DNA of 64,000 nucleotides from Cyanophora paradoxa. Its lineage: Eukaryota > Glaucocystophyceae > Cyanophorales > Cyanophoraceae. Position 1 is the first letter of the stretch. Every line of letters begins with the position of its first letter. The stretch lies in assembly GCA_004431415.1 (NCBI GenBank), contig QPMI01000116.1:124001-188000 (forward strand). Direction: 5' to 3'. Below the pieces are notes generated by a model that was given only the letters and a program-made list of their open reading frames with translations, was not told the origin of the DNA and did not search any database. This document shows, in pieces, positions 1 to 11,107 of this stretch. Both the position numbers and the translations under genes were made by a program.

Positions 1-3000
1 TTCTTCAGGAGTCACGGTGTGTACGCGGGCTTCCTGAAGCGATGCGGGACACACAGTCTCGTGTCAGCACTTCAGCAGGTGCGTCTTGCAATTGTTTACA
101 CTAAATATATATGCGCATGCATGCTTCCGCCCCTGCGCATGCGTGCTTAGACGAAATACTCGTACTCATGTTCATAACGCAGGAGATTCTCGTCCTCTAC
201 GACCGTCACATCCCCGCCATTAAAAAGCAGGTATGTCAAAGCCTGCATTTTAAACTCGTATTCAATGATTCAATAGTACTACCTACGGGGGGGGCTCGCC
301 CCAGCCTAGTCTTTCAAAAACAAATTATAATATATCGCATTCCTCAGATTGAGGAAATGATCAAGCGAGAGGATGGTGAATTGAAAGCGCTTGGGTCTGG
401 CCTTCCGCAAGACACAAGGGGTCAAGTGCGTGCGAACATGAGAAGAACGAAACGATTTTTTGCAAAAGCCCAACCGGGCAATGTTCGTATTAATGACAAC
501 AACAGCCGCCCCGTCGCAGCCATCGACTGGGGTGGCGCCTAGGCTAGCTCTGAGGCTCTGCGGCATAGAAGGGAGACGACCTGTAGACCTATCCTAGCTA
601 TCCGCTATCGAGCCGAGGCGCGCGGGGATTGGAGGCGAGGTTGTCCTTGGCCCTGAGGGGGGGGAGGGGGGGGGAGGGGGGGAGGGCACTCTTTGCCAGG
701 TTCACCGGTTGGGCTGAGGAGAGAGGGGGGGGGGCCGGGGGGGGAAGGGAAAAGAAGAGCGGATCCGGAAAAGGGTCTCGGAGGTGGCTGTAGGCCGGCC
801 GGTCGGTCACCACGGGACGGCGGGGGCGTCGAATTCCGGCGGCGGCTCAAGGAGGGGGCCGCGGGAGGGGGTGGTCTCGGTTTCTGTGCGCTCGAGTGTG
901 GCAACGAAGCCGGCGGCTGTCCACATGAGCGGATCGAGGGGGGCGGGGGGGGGCGGGGGGTCGTCGTCGGGCTCCCAGGCCCAGGTGATGGCGCTGGGGT
1001 CGAGGGCGGGCTGGGCAACGGCGGGGGACAGGCCGCGGGCGGCGTACTCCGCTTTGGTGATGGCCACGAGGGCGCGGGCCCAGACGTTGCGGGCGAATGC
1101 CTCCCAGATGAGCAGGGCCGTCGGCTTGCCGGTCTGCCCTCTTTCCTCCGGCGTGAGCGTATGCACCTGCCAGGCGGCGCTGATCATGAGGCCGGCGAGG
1201 GTGGGGAGGAGGGCCGCGGGGGCGAGCGGGGCGCGGCGGCTCTGGGAGTTGCCGGCGGAGTGGGGTACGGCGCGAAAGCCCGTGATGGCGTGTGCGCAGC
1301 TCAGGGGGACCCGCCTGTGGAAGTGGGCGTTCCAGCGCTCGATCAGCTCTTCCCATGCCGCCCGTGCGGGGGCGCAGTAGTAGATTGCGTGGTCTGAGGT
1401 GTCCTCCGGGATGTCTATGCACTCGCAGACTTCGCAGAAGGGGCTGGGGCGCGCGCCGATGCGGTGAAGGAACTGGCCGGCGGGGAGGCATGCATGGGTG
1501 GCCCAGAGCCAGATTTCTCTGTTCCAGGCGGTGAGGCTAGCGAGATGGCATCCATATTTCCAGACGTTCTGCCACAAGCAGCGCGGCGGCGGGTTCCCGA
1601 AGCGGGCGAGGGGGCCCGGGTCGGGGGTGGGAGGGAGGGCGAGGAGCGCGTGGTATCCCGCTGAAATGCGGTACTCGAGCCAAGGGCGGGGGCCCTTGGG
1701 GGAGGCGAAGAGGAGGCCCTCGTGGACCCAAGGCGTGGCGTCGAGGCGCCCGGCGAGAACGGGGCGGCCCGTGGGCCAGCGGTGTTTCTGTTTGGTGGAG
1801 CCGGGGGGTACGAGGACGACGTGCGCTCGTGGGAGCGAAGCGGGGGCGGCGGGGAGGGGCTGGGCCGGCGTCGGCGGCTCGGCGAGCGTGCCGTCGGGAA
1901 GGGCGCCGACTTGGCAGCCGGTCGGGGGAGCGCCGGGGAGCGCAAGGATGACCGCGGCTGGGCCTGGGCGGCGGGGGCCGTGGCCCGCCGTGAGCGGGGG
2001 GTCGAGAGTGCGGGGGTCGCCGCCGGGGCCGGAGCGGACCGCTGCGGGGCCGCGGTAGAGGGGGGCGAGGCCGAGGGCGGTGACGTGCGCCGAGAGCTGT
2101 ACCCGGATCGCCTGCAGCCGTTTGCGGGCGGCGCTAGGCAGGCCCGGGGGGGGTACGGTGAGGACCTGGCCGGCGAGGGTGATTTTCGGGGATGTAGCGG
2201 AGCCGGAGGCGAGCGTGCGGTCGGCGGCCGTGGTGCCCCACAGGCGGTCGGCCGGGGAGAGCACCGGGTTGAACCAGAGCGGCTCTGCCCGGAAGCGTTC
2301 ACGCGTGAGCGGGAGCGACGAGAGCGATCGGACGGCTGGGCAGCCAGCGGGTTGCGCCGCTACCGCGCGCGGGCGGAGGAGGCCTAGGATTCGTGCCGCC
2401 GGGGCTAGCGGTCCTTGGCAGGGGAGGAGCGCGGATTGGCGGGCCAGCGGGATTTGTGCACCGAGGGCGGCGATGCCGAGGGAGCGGGCGACGGAGCTCC
2501 GGGCGGGCGAGAAGAGCGCGCCGATGTCGTCGGCTGCGAACAGCTTCCATACTGCGAACGTCGGGTCGCAAAGCGCCTTGATGTATGTGCCGGCCTGCGC
2601 GAGGAGGCGGGATTCGAGGTCGATGGCGCCGAGGCCGCCCTGGGCGGGCGGGCGTACTGCCACCGCGCGGCTGATCCTGCCCCTCGGGGCTCGCTTCGTA
2701 ACCGGCGCCTCGGGGGCCCGGGGCCAGATCGCGCACCAGTATTCGTGCTTGAGGGCGTCGAGCGCGGCTGGCGGGCACGGGAGGAATGAGGCCGCATACA
2801 TGAGCTTGGATGCGAGAATCGCGGTGGCTACGTACGCTCGCTGGTGCGCGCGCATACTTCGGAGGCTCCATCGCGTGCGCGCCTTGCGCATGCTTTCGCC
2901 TTTGCCGAGCCAGAACTCGGTCGTGTCAAACTCGCCCGTCGGGCCGAGGGGGATGCCGAGCGTCGTCGTCTGCGAGACCCAGCGGATCGGGATCTGGGCC

Positions 3001-6000
3001 GCCCAGGCTGGCAGCGCTTGCGGTGGGCGGATCGCGGCTGCACCCGCGAGCATACCTTCCGTCTTACTCAGGCTGAGGCTCGAGCCGTTGTACTTTTCTG
3101 CTATGGCGTACGTGGCTAAGCACCTGCGGACCGGGCGGCCCGGGTCGGGCGCCTTCGGGTCGATCAGAAGCGTGTGGGCCGCGTCGTCGGCATATTGGTT
3201 CAATTTGGATTCGACCCCAGGACTTCCCGGGGCGGGCACGCCGGTGATCTCCGGGTCCGCGAGGATAGCACGCGTCGTCGGTTCTTGTTGCGTATTGAAG
3301 AACATGCATGCGAACGGGTCGCCCTGCATCGCGCTGCGCGTGATCATGATAGGATTGGGGTCGACGACGCCGTTGAGCATCACTTTTGATCGCGCGCCTT
3401 TGATCGCAGCGCGAACGTCTTGGAGGAACTCCGCGGGAAAGCCTTGGATTGCGAGGACGCGCAGCGCGTAGATGTGCTCGACGCGGTCGTACGCTTTCTC
3501 AAAGTCCGTGTTCAGGACGACGATCTGCTTGCCCTCGCGGGTGGCGAAGCGGATGACGGACTGCATCTGCCAGACGTTGTCTGCGCCGTTTCGGTCGGGC
3601 ATGAAGCCCGTTTGGACTGAGCTGATCGTGTGCTGGCACGCGGGAGCGATGCGCTTCGCTAGGACCGCCCCGTAAAGGCGGCGATCAATTTGCAGCAGCG
3701 TGATGGGGCGCCAGTTCTGGATCCTGTCGCGGTCCCCCTTTTTATAGAGCAGCTGTATGAGTCCCATACGCTAGCGTTCCGAGAGAGTGCCTAGTGCGCG
3801 CGCGCAGTTGTAGCTCTCGGCGATGATGGGGCCTATCACGTCCCAGAATTTAAGGTAAAACCGGACTGTCATGCCGTCCTCGCCCGGGGCAGTGGACTTA
3901 TTCATCTCCATGAGGCTCTCCCCTACTTCCCGAGCCGTGTACTCGCCCTGGGTCGGGGCGCAAAGCGGGGCAGGCGCGGTGTCTAAGCACGGGGCGAGCA
4001 GGGCTGCTTCTTCGAGCGACAGCGGGTCGAGGGGGGTAAGGAGGGCAGCGTCGCGCAGCCGTCTAACGACAGCTGGGTACGCCGCTTCCGCCTCCGGGGT
4101 GGCATCGGGCGCCGGGGCGCCGGGATCGGGGTCGGGGTCCGGCACGGGGGCCGGGTCCGGGCGAGCCGCGTCTGGCTCGGGCAGCGGACGGGGGGGATCC
4201 GAGCGTGCACGTTTCTGCACTGGCCCCGGGGGAAGTGGAGAGGACGGGCGGTCTTCGCCGCGTCCGGAGGACGGTGGAGGGGGGGGTACGGGGCCGGCGG
4301 CGGGGCCGGGGGCGGGTGGGGGGGGGAGGTCGGGGGGTAGGGGGCGCTGGGCAGTGAGGAGCTCGGTGTAGTACGCCTTGACGTACGCCGTCATCGTCGC
4401 GTGGTCGGAGGCGGGCGGAGCGTTCGGGGTCGGGGGGTACGGCTGCATTGAGCGCATCTCGTGGTCAGCGCCCGCATAGCGCATGTGGCGGGCGAGGTCG
4501 GGGGGGATGGTGACCGCTCCGGAGAGCGCGCGTTCTAGGTTCTTACGGGAGTGGAAGGCGGCTTCGGCCGCGTCCAGCTTGGCCTCCTCGAGGGCCAGAT
4601 ATCCGATGAGCGCCACCGCGCCGTCCTCGGCCTCGGTGTCGCGGCCGGCCTCCTGCAGCGCCTGCTCGGCGCCGGACCACATGTCTGCGACGGCTTCGCG
4701 CGCTTCCCGTAGCTCCGAGTTAGCCCGCGGGCGGAGGGCGTGGGCGATGGACCGGATGTCGGTGATGAGCTTGTCGAGCCACTGTTGCCATTCGCGCGTC
4801 CGTCGCGGGGGCTGCGCCGCCAGCGAGTCAGCGATGAGTGCGCGGACGCGTTTATCGAAGTCTGGGCGAGCGAGGACGCGGTCGTGCAGGCGGAAACGGG
4901 ACGATTTGGTCACGGGTTTGGCGCCCGTGAAGAGGCGCGCGTAGACGGCGTCGTGGTCGGGCCTCGGCGCGGGGCCGGCGGTGCGGAGGACTCCTACTTT
5001 CTCTGCCGCGGCGCATAGGTCAGCCGAGAGGAAGACGTGGTCGAGGCGGGCTGCATTGGTGCTCGAGCGGCCCGTCTTGTTGTGCCAGCGCGTATAGATA
5101 CGTTCGTCCGGGCGGCGGCGGCGGTGCTCATCTTGAAGGCCGAGGTCTGCGAGCAGCTCTGCCCAGTGAGCGAACGACGGGGGTGGCGCGCCTGCGGCGC
5201 GGCGGCGGCTCTCGAGAAGCGGTTGAGCGTAGGCATTGAAGTCGCCGCCGAGAATCAGCGAGGAGCCCTGCGGGATCGTGGGTTCCACGAGCGAGGCTTG
5301 AAGACCTGCGGCGAGGCGGCGCTGCGTGTCGACGGCGTTCGTGGCATACACGCACGCGATGTAGTAGGTGTGCTCGGTGCTGCTAAGGCGGAGAACAGTA
5401 ACATCGTGCGCGGGCATGCCCGCGCGCGGCGGGAGGGGGACGAGCTCGGCTTGGGCACCGGGGAGGCCTGGGATCTGGTTGCGCACGATGAAGCCGGTGC
5501 CTCTGCTCCAGGTATCCGGGCGCGGGTTCGCTGCCGGGGGGATGTGAGCGGACCAGTGCGGGCCAATGCGGCGGGCGAAGGCGGCGATCTCTTTAGGGCT
5601 GAGGCGGTGGTCCACGAGGCCTAGAACGTCTATGTGCCTCTTTTTAAGCCACCGGGTAAGCCAGACGCGACGGGGGACGCCGGTCAGGCTTTCGACATTC
5701 AAAAACGCGACCGTGATGGTCGGGGGCGCTCCCGGGCGATCCGGGGGCGGGCCGCTCGTCTCAGCGGCCTTACTGGTGGGGTGTGCGCCGTGGTCGGCCA
5801 TCTCCGGGTGTTGGGCTGGCCTATCTAGCGCTTTCTGACTACAAGGGTCGGACGGAGCTGGCGCGTGACTTTCCGAGCAGCAGAGACGCGCGGCGTTATC
5901 AGGCACCCACGGGTGGGAAGCCTGGCCCGCCGCGCTGCCGTAATCGTCGCGCTACCGCAAATTTTCCGTACCCCCGAAGTCCCGAAGAACGAAACGATAT

Positions 6001-8323
6001 ATAGAAACACGATTGCAATTGCTTTCCATTATTAATGCAGAGCACAGATGAAGGTTTTGATGAAAATGATGCTGGAGTTCGAGAACTGCCTCAGTGGACT
6101 CATATTTGGCAACGACGTGGCTCGCAATGACGGCCTGTTTGTCTCTTGCTTTTGAATTGAGCTACACGTGCACATCAGGCTAACTGAGTCAATCCGAAGG
6201 GTTGGTGGCGCTCACATCCGGAAAAACATTTTCGAGCCTTTTGAGAATACGCTGAAGACGCTTCCGTCCATCGATGAAAGCGAGACAGGTGACTAAACTA
6301 TCTTCGAGTCTCCGTATATAAATGCAATGCGAATTCTTTCGACTGCAAGCAGACATTTTTAACCTGATTGTCAACAATCAGGTCCGAAATTGGTCGCCTC
6401 TACCCCAATCTAGACCGCTTCTAATTCTTGCGAATAATTCTCGCGAATATTTCTTGCGAATAATTCCTGCGATCAGGGAATTCGGCCGGACCAATTCGTT
6501 CCGTTTGACGCTTTCTCGATTCTCGCCAAAAAAGTCGTGGGGCGGTTCCAAGACCCGGCCGACGAGCTCGTCCGCGACGTGTTCAAAACCTTATGCGAAA
6601 TGACAAAATTCGCGGGCAACAAGGTGCGTGTGAGTACTAGTTGCGCTTGCGGGTGAAAAGAGACGGATTTAGAATTACCTTTTAATCTCGCGATCGCAAC
6701 CTGCTTAAATTAAAACCCCAAATTAAAACAGGCGTTCGGGTCTTTTGAGAATCTGAAGGCGGCGGTATTCCAAAGCCTTCTGGACGATAAGCTCGAGGGG
6801 TCTCTGCCATTCGCTTCGAAGAGCGCACAGACCTTTGTAAAAGAGCTCATCGAATGCAAGGGCACCCACGTCTTCCTTCGAATCAAGGATATGAATTCAT
6901 CTGCAGAGGTCCATTCTTGATATTCAATGCCTTGAAATTTCGCTCCCAAGCATATGGAGACTAGCAATCGTCTAGTATCGAGTTCAATAACTTCGATTTC
7001 GAACCTTCGTGCGCAGAGTTTCGGCGCTGGAGACCACCTGAATGCTAAATTCGGGAACTTGCAGTCCGAGGACGACTCGATCGTCTCCCTGAATTCGTCA
7101 ACATTTCGCTATGACGGCGCGAATAAATCCGGCGGCAGCGCAGACGTGATCCCGACCTTTGCGCACGGGCGCCACCTCGTGAATTTTCTCGTGTCGACGT
7201 CGGCTTCGTCTGGCAAGATGAATTTCGAAGTGGGGATCCTCGCCAACGGGACCTCCGACGACGACGCACCTTCCGTTTTGTTCGCCTCCAAGCTCAACGC
7301 CGGTTTCACGGTCTCCATAGCCACTCGCGAACGCACCGGCTATTTTTACTCGCAACGCGATGGATATGTCGACATGGATCCGGAACGCTTGACTTCCCCG
7401 CCGCCCGTGTTGAAAAGCGGCAGCAACGTGCAGCTGCAGACGACCGTCGACAAGGATACGATGAAGGTTCAGCTCGCCGTCGACGGGGCCTTCGTGCTTC
7501 GCGAGCCGGTCACCATCACGAGCAAGGAAGCTGCAGCTGCGAACTCGAATTCGAAGCCAGCAATTGCAAGCGAGCACTTCGCCCGGGCGCGCGTCACCCT
7601 CTTCACCCGCTCTGAACAGGTGATCTTCTAATTCCTACCTGAGCATGATGTTTACAAATATAAATGTACATGTGCTGCCGCAGATTTCGATCGCCAGTTA
7701 CTTGAATGACCGCTACGCAGTCGCGATGACCAGTGCGTCGGCGCTGGCCATGGCTAGCGCTGCAATTATTTAATTAAATATTAGTTTGCAATGTCGCCAA
7801 TTGTTCTAAAGCACCATTATTTAATGCCGCGCAGAGAATCTCGTGCAAGAGTTCGTCTCACAGACCGTCGCCGCCCTCGCGAGCGACATTCCTCAGGTCC
7901 AAGATTTAATTCGCTATGATTTAGTCGCCATCGATTCGATCTGATTCGGGCTCTCAACGCAGATCGTGGGGACGCGCATGCTCAACAATTTCGCGGTGCC
8001 GCGACTGTATCCGAGTCTCACTCGGCCGCGGCAGGCTGTTCGTATGCGCTCGAATCATTGAATCCAATCCCGCAGAAATCTCTGCGCATCTGGCTGGACA
8101 TGGAGCGCATGCGGTGGCTGGAGGACGGCAAGAAGCTGGGGGACCTCCTCGCCGAGGCAGCTGACATTCGCGAGCGCCGGTGCCTATTTTCTGATCTGAT
8201 CCAGCGCCAATCTGATCTCGAGCTGATCCACACAACATTAATATCTGTCTTGGCAGGGAAGCCCTGGCGGAGCGGCTGCGGGTCCTGTGCGCCTCCGGGA
8301 GCCAGCTCGCCCTTCTCGGCTGA
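1..8323 (+). CDS. Dynamin-superfamily GTPase, 3' part (stalk, beta-domain, GED); 5' end outside window
   Basis: Large membrane-remodelling GTPase. The GTPase domain lies left of the window. Clear exons: 1-78 (starts FFRSHGVYAG), 183-230, 348-425 (IEEMIKREDGELKALG), 6048-about 6110 (MLEFENCLSGLIFG), about 6200-6288 (GGAHIRKNIFEPFENTL), about 6320-6381, 6480-6623 (QFVPFDAFSILAKKVVGRF, then DPADELVRDVFKTLCEM), 6732-about 6870, 7017-7619, 7684 on, about 7840-7893, about 7960, about 8075-8179 and 8257-8323 with stop TGA. The stalk motifs and the GED-like end (RIWLDMERMRWLEDG, then LGDLLAEAADIRERR and EALAERLRVL) are diagnostic. About 200 residues of beta-rich sequence (7017-7619) sit where classical dynamins carry a PH domain. 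The intron from 426 to 6047 holds an antisense LINE; without it the intron would be about 80 bp. The family is secure from the sequence. The exon 4/5/6 borders are approximate, and the subfamily is not resolved. Confidence 0.82.
442..456. repeat. Left target-site duplication of the LINE
   Basis: 15-bp GAAGAACGAAACGAT, identical to 5984-5998. It lies just inside the dynamin intron whose donor is at 426, and is followed by TTTTTTGC, the complement of the element's A-tail. Confidence 0.95.
457..5983 (-). mobile_element. LINE (non-LTR) retrotransposon, antisense in a dynamin intron
   Basis: A 5527-bp insertion bounded by perfect 15-bp direct repeats GAAGAACGAAACGAT (442-456 and 5984-5998). Read on the minus strand, its 3' end is GCAAAAAA directly abutting the repeat, which is a short A-tail. 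It carries an APE-type endonuclease followed by reverse transcriptase in one reading frame, a 3'UTR of about 350 bp (457-806) that is very C-rich on the sense strand, and only about 180 bp upstream of the first ATG (5801). No separate ORF1/gag is visible, so it is either a single-ORF type or 5'-truncated. The intact target-site duplication indicates a recent insertion. Confidence 0.95.
807..5801 (-). pseudogene. LINE endonuclease-reverse transcriptase ORF interrupted by one in-frame TAG
   Basis: The N-terminal part (5801-3774) is an APE-like endonuclease: TITVAFLNVESLTG at the start, then GGDFNAYAQPL and RLDHVFLSADL near the end of the domain, followed by a Pro/Ala-rich linker. The reverse transcriptase starts near 3900 and runs on through LLYKKGDRD, NWRPITLLQIDRRLYG, LNTDFEKAYDRV, AMQGDPFACMFF and the catalytic YADD (near 3190). 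A C-terminal Cys/His knuckle (CEVC ... H ... C, near 1380-1430) is typical of LINE polyproteins. A single TAG at 3771-3773 separates the two halves, and both sides are in the same frame, so only one codon blocks a continuous ORF. Stop TGA is at 807-809. The frame is open upstream to 5906, but only through a GTG; the first ATG is 5801. The product would copy and insert the element by target-primed reverse transcription. Confidence 0.88.
5984..5998. repeat. Right target-site duplication of the LINE
   Basis: Perfect copy of 442-456, followed by the remaining intron sequence and the acceptor at 6046-6047. Confidence 0.95.
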
Positions 8324-9905
8324 TCGCGTCTCCGTGCTTAAGCTTTCGTATTCGATTGAATTCGGCTGCTGCAGTGATTGCTTTGCTACGAATTCGTCAA
8401 TAAATTAATGTGCCACGGTTCCGTTGCGCAAATCGAGCCAGAGGGTCGGAATGGGCGGGAAGGAATGCCGCTCATAATCCCGCCTCGATTTTATAATATA
8501 TATTTAATTAGGGGAATTCAAAGAGTACGGTGTGCACGGATGCACTTCTTCGGGAGAGCGACGCGCACGGGAGCGCACAGTAAAGCACCATCGCGGCGCT
8601 CCGAGTCCGCGGGAGCGGCCGCCCGGATTACAGCCTGGCGGAACCCCGAGCCCAATAGCTAGCTAGCAATCTATATACCATGATATATATAGGCCTCCGG
8701 GATCCGGACCATCCGGAATCACAGGCCTGATCGCGCGTGTTCAGCCGCGGGCCCGCGGCCTGCAGGCTAGCGCTGCAGCTGATGCCATGCATATGCATAT
8801 ATATGATCGTGATCACCGGCTGTTTAATTTGTGGTACTACCGTACTACTACGGTACCCGGTGACTGGTCGCACTATCTGTGATCATGAGTCATGTGATCA
8901 TGAGTCACAATTTGCAATTGCAAATGCGTACGGCTGGCTTGAAAAACAAAAGTCACAGCACGAGTCACAATTCGCTTGAAAAAAACAAAACGGCCATCGC
9001 TTGAAAAAAACAAAACGGCCACTGCTTTAAAAAAACTAAAAACAAAGGAAAGGTACTGGGAGCAAACTCGGCGTCGAGTCGGCGACTCCGGCCGTCGGCC
9101 GAGCGCCGGGTCGCCGCCGACTCCGCCGCCGAGCGGCCTCGCCCGGCCGCAGCGCTAGCGGCGGCGGCGCGGCCTCGCCCGGGCCGGCCGCAGCGCCGGC
9201 GCCGCCTCGGAGACTCCGGGGAGTTCGAGCCTAGGCCTGTACGTGTCCGGATCCGGCGCTGGACTGCAGCTGGCGGGTGACGAGTAGGGTCGGAGTACCG
9301 CGCGTACTGACGGACGCCGGACGGCGCCCGGTACCAACAGAACGGCGTTACTACTAGGCTAGTTACGCCACGTGCACGTGCGCAGCGCTATATGCGCGTC
9401 GATGCGCGATGCGAGAGATCTAGATCTAGAGTCTTTCTGGCAGGCCTGTGGCTATATATCCTGCTAGGCTAGTAGCTACTACTAGTACTGTAGAACTAGA
9501 AATATTTAGTGGGCTGCATGTTTATAGTACTAAAAGTTTTGGGGCTATCTACTAATGAGAAATATTCAATGATTTCCCGCCTGCCGCAGTGCTGAAGCCG
9601 AGAATTTGTAGGGGTAGTCCCGTCTCCGCTATGCAAAAGCCCTGCGAAGACCGACCTACTAAAGATTTACCAGCTGCTAAAGTAGCAGTTTTGGCAAAGT
9701 ACTCAGTGACTAATTATTTTCCTGTACTAAATTAACTATTTCTACAGTAGTATAGGGCCCGCGGCCGGGGGCTCGCAACTGGAGTCGCAAGCGTCACCGG
9801 TACCCTTTTTAAGAGCCTTGCGATCGAGCTCCTTGCAATTGGCCATGTACAGCTGCAGCTCTAATATACGTGCCTTCGAATTCGGCATCGCTGTACATCG
9901 ATATC
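8324..9905. other. Intergenic, low-complexity and palindrome-rich
   Basis: I see no exon chain here. The stretch holds AT-rich runs, short palindromes (AGATCTAGATCT near 9420, GGTACC, GCATGC), tandem GATCATGAGTCA units near 8880-8910 and an A-rich tandem repeat (8973-9050). The 9060-9350 stretch is GC-rich with open frames, but shows no recognisable protein or splice pattern. Confidence 0.5.
8973..9050 (+). repeat. Tandem repeat, about 25-bp A-rich unit, 3 copies
   Basis: Unit CGCTTGAAAAAAACAAAACG followed by GCCAT or GCCAC, at 8973, 8998 and (degenerate) 9023. A further degenerate half-unit lies at 8938. There are no spacers, so it is a simple tandem array. Confidence 0.85.
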
Positions 9906-10632
9906 ATGGGCATCACGTCGTCGACCGTGAGCTGCTACAGCTGGTGGAACTGCTCCGGCTCGGTCCTCGGCAAGGCGAACAACGACGGCAACGCCGGCAC
10001 CAACTGCAGGAACATCGGCGCCAAGTCATACACGGGGAGCGACAAGTGCTACAACCTGCAGCTCGACACCGACGCTCAGGTGCGGCCGCGCGCCGGGCAG
10101 AGATCATGATTGCAATCGCAGAATAAAGTATTCGCAATCGCGCGCGGTGCATATAGTGTGGATCATGACAGATTTAGAGAAAAGCGAGGATGCATCGATC
10201 GCAAATTGCACACTTATGGAATCTAGGAGTATCATCCGATATGCACACTATGATATAGAGCTTTCGAATATTTATTCGAATTCCGCGTTCACATGTTAAC
10301 GTCAAGGTTATAATTATATATCGCCTTACTGCGCACGCGCGCGCAGTTCGTGAGCGCTGAGGAGGCCGAGGCCGAGGCGGACCTGGACGTCGCTGAAATC
10401 GAGGCTGAGTTGGAGGCCGAGGCTGCGGTGCGCCTGGCCGCGGCCGCAGGGGCCAGCACCCGCCATTTCGATTCGCACGCGCATGCATATATATGCGTGA
10501 CGATCGACATCGATATCGACATCGTTCGAATGCGAATGAATTCGAGCAGAGCGCTGACCGACCGATCGCGGCACCGCGACGTCGCAGATGCTCGCGGATG
10601 TCGATGGCGCGGACGTAGACGTCTCTGCTTGA
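9906..10632 (+). CDS. Small Cys-containing protein with acidic tail (99 aa, 3 exons), unknown function
   Basis: Exon 1 is 9906-10079 (MGITSSTVSCYSWWNCSGSV ... KCYNLQLDTDAQ), donor GTGCGG. Exon 2 is 10347-10427 (FVSAEEAEAEADLDVAE ...), donor GTGCGC. Exon 3 is 10588-10632 (MLADVDGADVDVSA, stop TGA). All three are in phase 0 and total 300 nt. The N-terminal half has four cysteines (residues 10, 15, 34 and 46) and is Gly/Asn/Ser-rich. The C-terminal half is strongly acidic and Ala-rich, probably helical. The layout (Cys/aromatic body plus acidic tail ending near Asp-rich residues) resembles the crystallin-like gene at 36688-37646, but I cannot show homology. No signal peptide starts at this Met, so an upstream exon could be missing. 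Confidence 0.55.
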
Positions 10633-11107
10633 GCTTGAGGCTTGAATTCGAAGGCCTCGACGTGAATTAGGCTAGCGCTAGATCGACATGCAGATCTAGA
10701 GCGAGCGCTCGAGCTCGTGAACTGTTTATTATAATAACAGTGCAGGGATCCGGAGGCAAGCCCCCCACGGTTGTACGGTAGGGGGGTACGGTTGGAAGAG
10801 CGAGGGTACAGGGAAGAGGGGCAGCCGAGGGCCCGGGCCCCGGGCATCGAGGGGAAAAGGAAAAGGCCTGGGAAAGGGGGGCGGCCGGTCCAGGGGTACG
10901 CATGGACATGGGCACGAGAGCCGGGCGGGACTGGGCCCACCCAGAGCCGGGCGGGACTGCACGTAGAGATATGCCTTATTGACATAAGCACATGCGGGGA
11001 TCATGCGCAGGGGTAAAGAAGAAGCGGGGAGGAAGTGCGGTGGGGTGGGAAGGGGGGGGGGGGGTAGAACGCGGGATCCGGGGGTAGGGGATAGGGGCCG
11101 GGGGGGG
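10633..11107. other. 3' flank of the palmitoyltransferase gene
   Basis: Convergent region. Plus-strand G-runs and GGGGGTAC words (10765-11100) are what minus-strand introns look like in this genome, so this may be spliced 3'UTR of the DHHC gene. A short tandem duplication GAGCCGGGCGGGACTG lies near 10920-10960. No exon is recognisable. Confidence 0.4.

Noticed and set aside
111-542. 143-aa open frame as a separate gene
   Set aside because: It runs through two real dynamin exons, a 3n intron and sequence past the donor and LINE boundary; the start also lies inside an intron.
5802-5906. Longer N-terminus of the LINE polyprotein starting at 5906
   Set aside because: That codon is GTG; the first ATG in frame is 5801. 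The extension may still be part of a 5'-truncated ORF.
8880-9050. Possible CRISPR-like array
   Set aside because: Repeats are contiguous with no unique spacers, and the genome is eukaryotic; a simple tandem repeat.
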